Of a stretch of DNA of 55,532 nt, positions 27,446 through 37,039 are shown piece after piece. The stretch's first letter is position 1; each line of letters opens with the position of its first letter. The notes below the pieces were generated by a model. That model ran no database searches. It saw nothing but the letters and a program-made list of their open reading frames with translations, and was not told the DNA's origin. The stretch is taken from NCBI RefSeq assembly GCF_007991635.1, contig NZ_BJYS01000034.1, positions 1-55,532 on the forward strand, read 5' to 3'. Source of the stretch: Adhaeribacter aerolatus. Lineage in GTDB: Bacteria; Bacteroidota; Bacteroidia; Cytophagales; Hymenobacteraceae. The position numbers were made by a program, and so were the translations under genes.

Positions 27446-28447
27446 TTACATCTGCAGCACTTTTTCCCAAGTCACCGGATCCACCGGTACGCCTAAATTA
27501 ATATTTTCCTGACGGGTGCGCCAGGTATTTTCGCCGGGGTACAAAATAGCGCTACCGGGGCTTACCGGTGTACTGCTTTTAATAAAATCTACGGTTCGCC
27601 GGATAATGTCATCGGTAAATGCACTATCCTGAAACTGACTTACGTCCAGGCAAATAAATACCTGCGACACGCCGTATTCTTCTTCTAAACCGGCAATATC
27701 GGCGGTGGTCCGGCCGCCAGCCAATATGCCTAAGGCTAAATCCAATAAAATACTTAAGCCAGATCCTTTCCAGAAGCCAATGGGCAATGCCCTTTCGGTG
27801 GCCTCGATGGCAGCCGGGTGCTGGGTTAAATCTCCGGCTGCATCGTAGCCGCCGGGTACCAGCAGTTCTTGTCCGGCCTCGGCGTACTTCCGCAGTTTGC
27901 CGTACGAATACTGGCTCATGGCCATGTCCAATACCACGTGCTGCCCGCTGGAATGCGGTACCGCCACTACAAAGGGGTTATTGCCAATGGCCGGGGTTTT
28001 GCCGCCCCACGGCGGCATGTTCGGAATAGTATTAGTAAAGCAAAAAGCCACGCAGCCGGCGTCGGCCGCCTGCCAGCCGTACGTTCCTCCCCGCATCCAA
28101 TGATTGGTGTTGCGGAGCGCCACCCCACCGATGCCCGCTTTTTTGGCCAGCGCAATAGCCTGGTTCATGGCTGCAAAAGCGTTTAAATTTCCTGGCCCCT
28201 GCTGTCCGTTCCACCGTTCAAAACTCCCGTGTTTATGTTCTAGTAAGGGTTCAGCATCCGGAATCACATATCCTTTTTGTAGATACTGCATAAATCGCGG
28301 GAAACGGTTCAGGCCGTGAGAATAGATGCCGTCGCGGTCAGTTTCGGAAAATAACCGGGCACAAAGCGTAGCCCTTTTTGCCGTAATGCCTTTTTTTTCC
28401 AGAATTCGTTGTAATTCAGCTTGCAGGGTAGCGATTGGTATGCGCAT
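27446..28447 (-). CDS. Malate/L-lactate dehydrogenase-family oxidoreductase, YiaK-like (3-dehydro-L-gulonate 2-dehydrogenase)
   Basis: The 333-residue protein aligns over its whole length with E. coli YiaK (332 residues), an NAD(P)H-dependent reductase of 2,3-diketo-L-gulonate in L-ascorbate/L-xylulose-type catabolism. Shared segments include YSHGLNRFPRF with the catalytic His at 44 (the same number as in YiaK), LRNTNHWMRGG, GWQAA, MPPWG, and FWKGSGLSILLD. Cytoplasmic. The exact substrate in this organism is inferred from similarity. It is convergent with the broken FUSC gene (53-base gap), and a gene-free region of 900 bases lies upstream. Confidence 0.88.
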   Translation of the reverse strand: MRIPIATLQAELQRILEKKGITAKRATLCARLFSETDRDGIYSHGLNRFPRFMQYLQKGYVIPDAEPLLEHKHGSFERWNGQQGPGNLNAFAAMNQAIALAKKAGIGGVALRNTNHWMRGGTYGWQAADAGCVAFCFTNTIPNMPPWGGKTPAIGNNPFVVAVPHSSGQHVVLDMAMSQYSYGKLRKYAEAGQELLVPGGYDAAGDLTQHPAAIEATERALPIGFWKGSGLSILLDLALGILAGGRTTADIAGLEEEYGVSQVFICLDVSQFQDSAFTDDIIRRTVDFIKSSTPVSPGSAILYPGENTWRTRQENINLGVPVDPVTWEKVLQM

Positions 28448-29293
28448 CTTTAACTTTTTTTCGGCCTTAATATTAAAGCTTAATTTGGCAAGGACAAGTA
28501 ATTAAGCCCGGTAAATTGAAAAACGTTACCTGGCGTACCGTTGAACCATTTTAATTCAGTTGTATACAGCTGGTAATATTCCCACTGGATATAACAATAA
28601 AGGCGCTGGTTGAAATTGAGATGTATTTTCGCCCACCACTTGCTGGTATTAAGCCGCAACAAAGGCACTAATTGAAAAAAGTGGTATCTTTAATAACAAT
28701 CATCTTAAATATATTACTGCCTCTTCTTAATATATTACATGAATGGTCGGTTTTATAATGGTCAGTTCTATTTGTCTATCTTTTGAAAGATTCCATCTTT
28801 CCATGTTCAGGTGCTAACTGTATTGAGAGGTCTAAGAAGCCTCAGGGCTGGCGCCCCCCGTTTGGCCGCTCGGGCTGCTCATCTTTCCTTTGCTCGTACC
28901 TCGCAATGCTAAAGCACCGGAAGAGCATCTTCCCAAAGGCCCTCATTGTCCAAACTGCTGTAATATGCCAGTAGATAATGCATTACCAGGTTCAATCATT
29001 ATTAAATACTAAACCTTCCCAACAAAGCTATTCAGCGATGTTCCGGTTCGGCCGAACTCCTTCCCTGAATCAGGGAAGGTGCCCGGAGGGCGGAAGGGTT
29101 AAACGCTTTTAGGAGAAAGCAAGTGCCGCCCCACAAACGAAAGCTAGCAAACACGCTAAAGAATAGCAAATAACCTTGGACGGACTACAAAGAATCTTTT
29201 CCCCTGCAATAATTCCTTTCAAGGCGCAGTTTCTGTTTGATAATAGTATTTACAGCCTGCAAATATTGAAGCCAGCCGCTACCAATAACACAA
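28448..29293. other. Gene-free region with GC-rich block and palindromic repeat
   Basis: About 850 bases without a credible gene. Two things stand out. A GC-rich block at about 28826-28930 (around GGCTGGCGCCCCCCG) contrasts sharply with its AT-rich surroundings and codes for nothing recognisable. At 29059-29079 lies a perfect 21-base palindrome (CCTTCCCTGA, central A, TCAGGGAAGG), followed by a G-rich stretch; such blocks are reminiscent of interspersed repeats in Cytophagales. Both may be fragments of mobile or repeated DNA. Confidence 0.45.
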
Positions 29294-29325
29294 AAAAACG
29301 GCCGGAAATTAATCAGGCCGTTTTT
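29294..29325 (-). terminator. Intrinsic terminator after the 29347 gene
   Basis: A perfect 10-base inverted repeat (AAAAACGGCC at 29294-29303 and GGCCGTTTTT at 29316-29325) with a 12-base loop. On the minus strand the stem ends in a T-run. It starts 22 bases after the stop of the Tat-exported isomerase-like gene. Confidence 0.85.
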
Positions 29326-29346
29326 GGTTTGTCTTTATGGTTCTAC

Positions 29347-30222
29347 TTACGCCAGTATTTTGGTTAAGTTTTTATAACTGGTGGTAATGCTGTCGAGTGG
29401 GTTCCCGGGGGTCTGGTCTTGCTCTACGTAATAATATTTAAGACCAGCAGTTTTAGCGGCGGCAAAAATCGGTTTAAAATTTATTACACCGTTGCCTACT
29501 TCGGTAAAAAATTTCTTTTCGGTTTTATCCATGTCTTTAACGTGCCACATCTCGAACCGGCCCGGATATTTTTTAAACAAGCTTACCGGTTCGTTGCCCG
29601 ATTTTACGGCCCAGTATAAATCCAACTCCATTTTGGCTTTGGTTTGCGAAAGCAGCAGATTGTAAGGTACCTGGCCTTCCAAAGTTTCGAACTCAAAATC
29701 GTGGTTGTGGTAGGCAAATTTAATTCCGGCTTTTTTACAGGCCTCATCGGTTTTGTTAAACAAGGCAATGTGGCTTTTATACTGATCCAGGGTTTTCCGC
29801 TCATCCGGCATTAAATACGCGCAGGTTAAATATTCCTGGCCCGATTCGGCCGCCATATCTACCAGTTTCTGCATATCGTTTTGCAAAGTAGCAAAAGGCA
29901 TTTTAGGTCCGGCCGAACCTACCATTACGTGGGAGCTGCGCAACTTCATACCCATATCGGCCAGCATACTGGTAAACTCTTTCGGCTTCAGGCCATAATA
30001 ATGACCTTTAGAACCCGCCGCCGACTCCATATTTTTATACCCGATGGCTGCAATTTTTTGCAGGGTGCCTTTCAGGTCTTTTTCCAGGAGGGTGCGTACG
30101 GTATACAGCTGCAGGCCGGGTGCAGGCAGGCCAGGTGCTGCTTTTAACAAATGAGGTGCAACTAAGGCCCCGGCCGTAAGCATACCGGCCTGCTTTAAAA
30201 AGGCTCTACGATTTAAATTCAT
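29347..30222 (-). CDS. Tat-exported sugar phosphate isomerase/epimerase-like protein
   Basis: A 291-residue protein with a Tat-type signal: MNLNRRAFLK (twin Arg at 5-6), then a hydrophobic stretch to about residue 28. The mature part is a xylose-isomerase-like TIM barrel of the AP-endonuclease-2 family, with LQLYTVRTLLEKD near 37, YHNHDFEFE near 173 and a metal-binding-type Glu/His pattern (ELDLYW near 196, HVKDMD near 224). Proteins of this kind are abundant in Bacteroidota and act on sugars or polyols; the substrate is unknown. Monocistronic with its own terminator. Confidence 0.87.
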   Translation of the reverse strand: MNLNRRAFLKQAGMLTAGALVAPHLLKAAPGLPAPGLQLYTVRTLLEKDLKGTLQKIAAIGYKNMESAAGSKGHYYGLKPKEFTSMLADMGMKLRSSHVMVGSAGPKMPFATLQNDMQKLVDMAAESGQEYLTCAYLMPDERKTLDQYKSHIALFNKTDEACKKAGIKFAYHNHDFEFETLEGQVPYNLLLSQTKAKMELDLYWAVKSGNEPVSLFKKYPGRFEMWHVKDMDKTEKKFFTEVGNGVINFKPIFAAAKTAGLKYYYVEQDQTPGNPLDSITTSYKNLTKILA

Positions 30223-30653
30223 GTAATATTCTATTATGGATTGTGGGTGGAAAAATTTAAAGATTCAGACTTATAAAACAACTTACATACCAGATTTCCT
30301 GCGCTACAAAAATTACCCGGCTTGAAATATATCATTAATTTATTTCCGGTAAAATACTCACCCGGGTATTTATGTAAAAGTAGCTAAATATTTAATCACG
30401 CGTTTTAAATACGCAAAATAAACCTGTCATTATCAACAATTTACCTTTATTTATTGACCAACAAAAATGACCGAACCTGTCCTTCCTTTAAGAATAAAAT
30501 AATGGCGCCGTTAAAATTAAAAAGTTGTCTGTGTTACTATACTTTTTTCCGTCGGTTTAGTGTTTTATTTTTACCCTTGTTCCTGCAGGTCGCGGCTCAG
30601 AACAGCCCTACAGCTTGCCGGAATTAGTGTTTTAGATATTGCCTTACTATCCC
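30223..30653. other. Spacer between divergent genes
   Basis: About 430 AT-rich bases between the divergent isomerase-like and FAD/Fe-S genes. It must carry both promoters, but I found no clear -33/-7 pair on either strand and no repeat or small ORF I would support. Confidence 0.4.
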
Positions 30654-33596
30654 ATGACCGAAGAACTGGCTTCCCTGAAAACTGCCTTGTCAGGAGATTT
30701 TTATTACCGCGAAACCGGCATTGATAACGCCATGCGGATGGTTTACGCCACCGATGCCTCCATTTACCAGGAAAAACCGCTGGCCGTGGCTTTACCTAAA
30801 ACGATAGCAGATTTAAAAACCCTGATACAATTTGCCCGGCAGCAACAGGTAACGCTCATTCCGCGGGCAGCGGGTACTTCTTTGGCCGGACAGGTAGTAG
30901 GCCGCGGCATTGTAGTGGATATTTCTACGCACTTCGGCCAGATCATGGAAATTAATGCCGCCGAAAAATGGGCGCGGGTACAGCCCGGCGTTATCCGCGA
31001 CGATTTAAACAAGCACCTGCTCCCCTATGGCTTAATGTTCGGGCCCGAAACCTCCACGGCCAGCCGGGCCATGATTGGCGGTATGGTGGGGAATAACTCA
31101 TGCGGGCTGCACAGCATTAAATGGGGCAGCACCCGCGACCACCTGCTCGAAGCCAAGGTATTATTAAGCGATGGTTCCGAGGCCACTTTTAAAGCTTTAA
31201 CCCCGACCGAGTTAGAAGTTAATTCCCAAGGAGCTGACTCACAGGAGAAAGCTATTTACCAGGCGGTGGGTCATTTATTAAACCAACCGCAAAACCAGCA
31301 ACTCATCCGGCAAAACTTTCCTAAAAAAACAATCACCCGCCGTAACACGGGCTATGCCCTGGATGCCTTGCTCGATACCCAGCCATTTGAAAACCCCTTG
31401 GTACCGTTTAATTTATGCCGGTTGGTGGCAGGGTCCGAAGGAACGCTTTGCATTTTAACCGAACTCAAAATTAACCTGCTGGATTTACCGCCCAAGGAAA
31501 ATGCGCTCGTCTGCATCCATTGCGAAACGTTGCAGGAATCTTTACAAGCAAACTTAGTAGCTCTGCAACACGACCCCACAGCCTCAGAACTGGTAGATAA
31601 GCGGATTATGGATTTTACCAAAGACAATCCGGGCCACTTACCCAACCGTTTCTTCATCCAGGGCGATCCGGAAGCTATTTTAATGGTAGAATTTTTCGCT
31701 GACACCCAAGAGGCCGTACAGGAACGTGCCCAAAATTTAGTGGCGGATTTAAAAAACAATAATATCGGCTACGCTTACCCGATATTGGTGGGGGCCGATG
31801 CCAACCGGGCCTGGGATGTAAGAAAAGGTGGTTTAGGCCTACTGCGCAACATGCCCGGCGATACCCAACCGGTAAATTTAATCGAAGATTGTGCCGTAGA
31901 TGCCGCCGATTTGCCGGCCTACGTAGCCGATGTAGACGCCATGCTCCGCCGGCATAACCTGGTAGCCTCTTATTATGCCCACGCCGGGGCCGGCGAACTG
32001 CACATCGAGCCCATGCTGAACCTGAAAACGACCACCGGAAAAAATTTATTCCGGCAGGTACTGGCCGATACCGTTGAAATATTAAAAAAATACGACGGCT
32101 CTTTAAGTGGTGAGCACGGCGACGGTCGGTTGCGCGGTGAGTTTATTCCCGAAATAATGGGACCGGGTGTTTATGAGTTGTTCCGGCAGGTAAAACAAGC
32201 CTTTGACCCGCAGCATATTTTTAACGCCGGCAAAATTGTGGATACGCCACCCATGGACGAATATTTGCGGTACACGCCAGAACAGGAAACACCCAAGCAC
32301 GCAACCGTTTTTAACTTTACGAAAGAAGGCAGCATCTTACGGCTGGCCGAAAAATGTTCGGGATCCGGCGATTGCCGCAAAACCAATTTAACCGGTGGTA
32401 CCATGTGCCCCAGCTTTATGGCCACCCGCCAGGAGCACGATACTACCCGCGCCCGCGCCAATATTTTGCGTCAGTTTCTCACCCACTCTGCCAAACCCAA
32501 CCACTTCGACCACGAAGAAATCCGGAGTGTTATGGATTTGTGCATCAGCTGCAAAGGCTGTAAAACCGAATGCCCGTCGGGGGTAGATGTGGCCAAAATG
32601 AAAGCCGAATTTCTGCAACATTATTACGATGCCAACGGCGTGCCTTTGCGTACCCGGCTTATCGGGAATTTTACAAAATTAAATTCGCTCGCCTCCATAT
32701 TACCCGGCGCTTACAATTTACTCATGAGCGATAACGCTACCGGCAAACTGGCGAAAAAAATGATGGGGTTTGCCCCGGAGCGCTCCCTGCCCCGCCTGCA
32801 CCAAACCACTTTTATCGCCTGGTTTCGGAAGTGGCGCGCCCAAACGCCGGCTCCAGCTAATGCCCCCCGGGTTTACTTATTTGCCGATGAATTTACTAAT
32901 TTTAACGATGTAACCGTCGGCCAGAAAGCTGTACAATTGCTCCACGCCCTGGGTTACGAGGTACTGGTACCCAAACACGAAGAAAGCGGCCGCACGTATC
33001 TATCGAAAGGGTTGCTGCGGGAGGCCCAAAAGCTGGCTATCAAAAACACCGAACTCCTGAGCCAGGTACTCGCCGACGGCTCGCCAATAGTGGGCTTGGA
33101 ACCCTCGGCTATTTTAACCCTCCGGGATGAATACCTGGATTTAGTACCCGATGCTTTATTGCCGCAAGCCCAGGCTATCGCCAAACAAGCCTTTTTAATC
33201 GATGAGTTTCTGGCTACCGAAATCAGCCGGGGCCAGATTAAACCAGAGCAGTTTACCACCGACGGAAAAAATATACAAATTCACGGCCATTGCCACCAGA
33301 AAGCCTTGTCTTCGGTAAACGCTACCGTTAAAATATTGTCGTTACCTATTAACTATCATGTAGCCGTTATTCCGTCGGGCTGCTGCGGCATGGCGGGCTC
33401 TTTTGGTTACGAAGCTGAACACTACGAGGTGTCGATGAAAATTGGGGAATTGGTATTGTTTCCGGCGGTGCGGGCAATGTCCGACGAGGTTCTGGTAGCA
33501 GCGCCAGGCACCAGTTGCCGCCACCAGATTAAAGACGGCACCGGCCGTTTGGCCTTACACCCGGTAGAAATCCTCTGGGATGCCCTGGTAAAATAA
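30654..33596 (+). CDS. FAD-binding and Fe-S-binding D-lactate dehydrogenase-like protein
   Basis: The ATG at 30654 was preferred to the TTG 15 bases upstream, giving 980 residues. The N-terminal half is a vanillyl-alcohol-oxidase-type FAD domain (PRAAGTSLAGQ near 75, then GGMVGNNSCG near 144) followed by an FAD-oxidase C-terminal domain (HAGAGELHIEP, SGEHGDGR near 486). The C-terminal half has ferredoxin-like clusters (CSGSGDCRK...CP and CISCKGCKTECPSG near 630) and a CCG domain (SGCCGMAGSFGYE near 907) that holds another cluster. This matches the large GlcD-GlcF fusion type (YdiJ/Dld-like), which oxidises D-2-hydroxyacids such as D-lactate and passes electrons to the respiratory chain. Monocistronic. 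Confidence 0.92.
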   Translation: MTEELASLKTALSGDFYYRETGIDNAMRMVYATDASIYQEKPLAVALPKTIADLKTLIQFARQQQVTLIPRAAGTSLAGQVVGRGIVVDISTHFGQIMEINAAEKWARVQPGVIRDDLNKHLLPYGLMFGPETSTASRAMIGGMVGNNSCGLHSIKWGSTRDHLLEAKVLLSDGSEATFKALTPTELEVNSQGADSQEKAIYQAVGHLLNQPQNQQLIRQNFPKKTITRRNTGYALDALLDTQPFENPLVPFNLCRLVAGSEGTLCILTELKINLLDLPPKENALVCIHCETLQESLQANLVALQHDPTASELVDKRIMDFTKDNPGHLPNRFFIQGDPEAILMVEFFADTQEAVQERAQNLVADLKNNNIGYAYPILVGADANRAWDVRKGGLGLLRNMPGDTQPVNLIEDCAVDAADLPAYVADVDAMLRRHNLVASYYAHAGAGELHIEPMLNLKTTTGKNLFRQVLADTVEILKKYDGSLSGEHGDGRLRGEFIPEIMGPGVYELFRQVKQAFDPQHIFNAGKIVDTPPMDEYLRYTPEQETPKHATVFNFTKEGSILRLAEKCSGSGDCRKTNLTGGTMCPSFMATRQEHDTTRARANILRQFLTHSAKPNHFDHEEIRSVMDLCISCKGCKTECPSGVDVAKMKAEFLQHYYDANGVPLRTRLIGNFTKLNSLASILPGAYNLLMSDNATGKLAKKMMGFAPERSLPRLHQTTFIAWFRKWRAQTPAPANAPRVYLFADEFTNFNDVTVGQKAVQLLHALGYEVLVPKHEESGRTYLSKGLLREAQKLAIKNTELLSQVLADGSPIVGLEPSAILTLRDEYLDLVPDALLPQAQAIAKQAFLIDEFLATEISRGQIKPEQFTTDGKNIQIHGHCHQKALSSVNATVKILSLPINYHVAVIPSGCCGMAGSFGYEAEHYEVSMKIGELVLFPAVRAMSDEVLVAAPGTSCRHQIKDGTGRLALHPVEILWDALVK

Positions 33597-34054
33597 ACCT
33601 GGCCACCTTGTACGGGAAATAGATAGCAGCAATAATCCAGCCCCACGCTGTAGTTTAAGCTAAGGCTCCTGCCAAATACCAGTTTAGGCTTCTTTACAAA
33701 CGCCTGCTTCTACTGTGATATTTGGTTGGGCTGTAGCTCATCCCGGCTACAGCCGACAGTGTTTGCTGCTCTTTAAGCGCTCCCAAAGCAACCTGCGCCT
33801 TGAAGACAGCCGTAAATATTCCCTTACTTTTTCATCTTTGCCACCTTCTTAAATTAGTATTGCTAAACTTAACTCGTGGCCTATTTTTGCCACGGTGTTA
33901 TAGTGTAAGAAACTATTTTTAAATAAGGTTGACTGCTATCCCATAATTTGAATAGGAACAGGAAAACACTAAACTAAACATTCCGGTTTTAACGCTGTAT
34001 TACATTAGAGCATAAAAATTTGTTTCTGCCTACTTTTTTTATAAACATAATTTC
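33597..34054. other. Spacer with a 9-base-pair hairpin
   Basis: About 460 bases without a gene. The only structure is a perfect inverted repeat GGCTGTAGC/GCTACAGCC at 33729-33754 with an 8-base loop and no T-run. It could be a weak factor-dependent terminator for the upstream dehydrogenase or a palindromic repeat; no second copy is seen in this window. Confidence 0.45.
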
Positions 34055-34717
34055 ATGATTCCTAAACCGGTACCGGTAGAACCTACGTTGGCAAATTCTT
34101 TACTCATCGGCTCAGGCCTATTCTGGACTTTGACTTACCTGCTTATTTTGCGGCGCGGGACTAAAGACCAGATATATGGTATGCCGGTGGCCGCCTTATG
34201 TGCAAACCTGGCCTGGGAGTTTATTTTTGCCTTTGTATTCCCGCATCCGTATCCGCAACGGGTCGTAAATTATATCTGGCTTACCTTCGATTTAGGTATT
34301 ATGTGGCAATACCTGAAGTTCGGTAAAAAAGAATTCCCGGCAGGGTTTTCTTCCCCCGTATTTTATTTAAACTTTCTTCTGGGGCTGGTATTTTCGTCTT
34401 TAATAATTGCTTTTATATCCGTGGAATTTGAGGAATACATCGGTTATTACGCTGCTTTTGGTCAAAACCTGCTCATGTCGGTGTTGTTCATCGCCATGTT
34501 ATTCAAGCGAAATAATGTGAGAGGCCAGTCGGTTTACATTGCTTTATTTAAAATGCTGGGGACCATCCTGGCTTCCATTACTTTTTACCTGTACTTTCCC
34601 AAATCGTACCTGCTCCTGCTGCTCTATTTTGCCATATTCTCTTACGATATTATTTATTTATTCCTACTCCGGAACAGGTTGAAAGCCGAAGGATTCCAAC
34701 CTTGGCAGCGGTGGTAA
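34055..34717 (+). CDS. Seven-helix membrane protein resembling transmembrane terpene cyclases
   Basis: A 220-residue integral-membrane protein with about seven hydrophobic helices, the size and topology of Pyr4/AusL-type transmembrane terpene cyclases. Visible family-like features are YGMPVAALCANLAWEF (41-56) with an acidic residue, Glu55, inside the membrane, an FDLGIMWQYLKFGKKE segment near 79-93, and a late acidic residue, Asp198, in FSYDIIYLFLL. In fungal Pyr4 one Glu in the second helix and one Asp in the last helix are catalytic, and the two acids here fall in matching places. If right, the protein would cyclise an isoprenoid or act on a related lipid. No prenyltransferase or epoxidase gene is adjacent. 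Membrane topology is firm; cyclase function is inference. Confidence 0.6.
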   Translation: MIPKPVPVEPTLANSLLIGSGLFWTLTYLLILRRGTKDQIYGMPVAALCANLAWEFIFAFVFPHPYPQRVVNYIWLTFDLGIMWQYLKFGKKEFPAGFSSPVFYLNFLLGLVFSSLIIAFISVEFEEYIGYYAAFGQNLLMSVLFIAMLFKRNNVRGQSVYIALFKMLGTILASITFYLYFPKSYLLLLLYFAIFSYDIIYLFLLRNRLKAEGFQPWQRW

Positions 34718-34915
34718 ACCTATATTTTAATTGCGCGATAGTAGGCTTGCGTTTTTTATAGAACAATGGTCCCATTCCTTTACTTTATTTTTCACATTGC
34801 AGATATATTATCAATTCAAGAAAGGCATTTATGTAACATAACTTGACTTATAAGCCAACTATTGACCCAGTTTTATGCAGCAGCGGCATTCCGAATTAGA
34901 AGCATAAATATACCT

Positions 34916-35596
34916 CTAAAAATAGGGGCGTGCTATTTCGTCTGCCATGGCCAGGTTAGCTGCGCGCTTACTTAAATCGGCTTTTTGCAACGCAGATTTC
35001 AACGCCTCTCTATCCAGATCCTGACAATAGGCCGGCTCACCCGGTTGCTGTCGCCATGACTCCGACAACGAGCCGGCGTCAATGGCGTCGAAGCCAATCT
35101 CCTCAATGAGTCGCATGACAACTTGCTTTTCCCGCTCCTCATTACCGGCAACAGATAGGGCAATTCGATTCGGGCTTCCGGCTGGAACAGCCTTCGCAGC
35201 TAAGCTGGGGGCAACGATGTTGTTAAAAGCCTTGATCACCGGATGGCCAAGCACCTGGGCTACCCATTCGCTGTCCGTTAGTCCACCTTCGATAGCAGCA
35301 TTCCGCCCGTCGCGAGAAGGATAGTAATTACCCGTATCGATAATGATGGCCTGGGAAGCGGCCAAAATGGATATCGGAAGGTCTACAATGGCCTTCTCAG
35401 GGATAGAAATAATAATAAGGTCTTTAGCGCCGGCCGCTTCTTCTGTCGTCACGGGAGTCGCGCCGGTTTCCGCCGCAACTTTGCTTAAAGAGGCCGGGCC
35501 TCGCGAGTTCGCAATCATAACCTGGTGTCCCAGATTGGTCAAATACCGAGCGAGTGTGCTGCCTATGTTACCGGCTCCAATAATTCCTATTTCCAT
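34916..35596 (-). CDS. NADP-dependent F420-reductase-fold oxidoreductase (copy 1)
   Basis: A 226-residue Rossmann protein with the nucleotide loop GIIGAGNIGSTLA (4-16), ANSRGP near 29-34 (a phosphate-binding signature of NADP preference), ISIPEKA near 67, DTGNYYPSRDG near 92, KAFNNI near 121 and LSESWRQQPGEPAYC near 178. It belongs to the 'F420-dependent NADP reductase-like' group, many members of which use NADPH but not F420. It is the last gene of a three-gene minus-strand unit after the flavin monooxygenase (40-base gap). Its paralogue starts the same unit. Possible role: reductant or substrate dehydrogenase partner. Confidence 0.87.
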   Translation of the reverse strand: MEIGIIGAGNIGSTLARYLTNLGHQVMIANSRGPASLSKVAAETGATPVTTEEAAGAKDLIIISIPEKAIVDLPISILAASQAIIIDTGNYYPSRDGRNAAIEGGLTDSEWVAQVLGHPVIKAFNNIVAPSLAAKAVPAGSPNRIALSVAGNEEREKQVVMRLIEEIGFDAIDAGSLSESWRQQPGEPAYCQDLDREALKSALQKADLSKRAANLAMADEIARPYF

Positions 35597-35636
35597 AGCT
35601 GTATCTATTTTGGTTTAATTTATTAAATATTACTTA

Positions 35637-37022
35637 TTACACTACGCTAACTTTACTTGGCGAGGAAACGCGAGGGTCAATTCCATACTGTTCCGGAGCA
35701 CCAAGGTGTTCGCGTAAAGTCTTGCCTGCATAATCCTGGTGAAAGAGACCGCGTTCTTGCAGGATAGGAACCACTTCATCCACAAAGGCATCAATGCCAT
35801 CTGCGTTAACGTCGGCGGAAATCCAGAAACCATCGGCGGCTCCAGCTTCAAACCACGCTTGCATATGATTGGCTGCCTCCATTCCCGGCCCCACAATCAC
35901 GGGGTGATAATCAATCACACCGTGGGCCAGGACATCTCGCAGGCGCCACCCTTCTTTTGCAATCTTCAGGGCATGACGTGAGCGAGGGTCAAACGGAGAT
36001 GGGCGGGCAGCCTCCAATTGTTCTTTTGAGAGCGGTTCGTTCAGACGGTTAATATCAAGGCGTACGCCGAGCATCTGTTGAAGATACGCCACGCGTTGCG
36101 GAAAAAGGTGTTCCGTGAGTTGAATCCGGCGATCGAGTGCCGTGCGTCTATCTTTAGCGATGGTGGTCATAAGGCCGGGAATGTATTTTATCTCATCCGG
36201 ATTACGACCGTAACGTTCTGCTGCTTCCCGGAAAGCATTACGTTGGGCACGTGCATCTTCAATGGTAAAAGCGGCGCCAATAACGGCATTGGCGAAACGA
36301 CCGGCCAGTTCATGCGCATTAGGACTGCCACCGGCATGAAAAATGATAGGCTGACCTTGTTCCGACGGAGGAATGTAGAGTGGTCCCCGAGAGCCCACAT
36401 ATTTTCCTTTTAAATTGATTGGAAGGATTTGTTCGCTCTTGGCAAATTGTCCGCTCTCCTGGTCATGTACCCAGGCGTCTTTTTCCCAACTGCCCCAAAG
36501 TGCCTGGATGAGCTGGATAACCTCATGTGCCCGTCCATATCGTTCCTCACTGGACGGGATAGTTCTGCCGTAGTTTGCTGCGACTGCCTCACCACTGGAG
36601 GTAACGGCATTCCAGCCGGCACGACCATGACTCATAACATCCAGTGCTTTAAATTGCCGGGCTAAATTGTACGGCTCATTAAATGTCGTAGAGCCGGTGG
36701 CCACCAATCCGATGCGCTTGGTTTCGCGGGCAACCGCAGCCAGCGTGAGCATCACATCCAGGTTAAAACTTGGCGCTTCATTTTCTATGTCCGCCAGCAT
36801 CGCACCCGGACCATCCGGCAAAAAGATAAACTGAAACTTCCCACGCTCCGCTGACTGAGCCTGTTTTACCCGCGCATCAAAACTGGTATAACTGGTCGGA
36901 TCAACACCCGGCATGCGCCATGCTCCGGGCTGAGAACCGTATCCATTGCCTAAATGCAGGCCGATAAGCATCTTCTTATCCACCTTGGTGCTATTTTCTA
37001 TTTTTTCTTGGGATAAGTCCAT
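35637..37022 (-). CDS. Flavin-dependent monooxygenase of the LLM (NtaA/SnaA/DszA) family
   Basis: A 461-residue bacterial-luciferase-like protein. Segments typical of the NtaA/SnaA/DszA branch include AWRMPGVDP near 35-43, FIFLPDG near 65, SHGRAGWNAVTSS near 130-142, YGRAHEVI near 162 and GPLYIPPSEQGQP near 214. Such enzymes use reduced FMN and oxygen to hydroxylate or cleave organic sulfur or nitrogen compounds. The 17-residue start before MLIGLHLG is hydrophilic, and a shorter start is possible. It is flanked by two paralogous F420-reductase-fold genes in one operon, which may supply reduced cofactor or process the product. The substrate is unknown. Confidence 0.9.
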   Translation of the reverse strand: MDLSQEKIENSTKVDKKMLIGLHLGNGYGSQPGAWRMPGVDPTSYTSFDARVKQAQSAERGKFQFIFLPDGPGAMLADIENEAPSFNLDVMLTLAAVARETKRIGLVATGSTTFNEPYNLARQFKALDVMSHGRAGWNAVTSSGEAVAANYGRTIPSSEERYGRAHEVIQLIQALWGSWEKDAWVHDQESGQFAKSEQILPINLKGKYVGSRGPLYIPPSEQGQPIIFHAGGSPNAHELAGRFANAVIGAAFTIEDARAQRNAFREAAERYGRNPDEIKYIPGLMTTIAKDRRTALDRRIQLTEHLFPQRVAYLQQMLGVRLDINRLNEPLSKEQLEAARPSPFDPRSRHALKIAKEGWRLRDVLAHGVIDYHPVIVGPGMEAANHMQAWFEAGAADGFWISADVNADGIDAFVDEVVPILQERGLFHQDYAGKTLREHLGAPEQYGIDPRVSSPSKVSVV

Positions 37023-37039
37023 CCTGGTAATTTTAAAAA

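Noticed and set aside
27869-28186. Plus-strand frames up to 105 codons inside the YiaK-like gene
   Set aside because: Fully antisense to a full-length conserved enzyme gene.
28480-28668. 62-codon minus-strand frame upstream of the YiaK-like gene
   Set aside because: No signal, domain or codon bias supports it, and it reads as random spacer translation.
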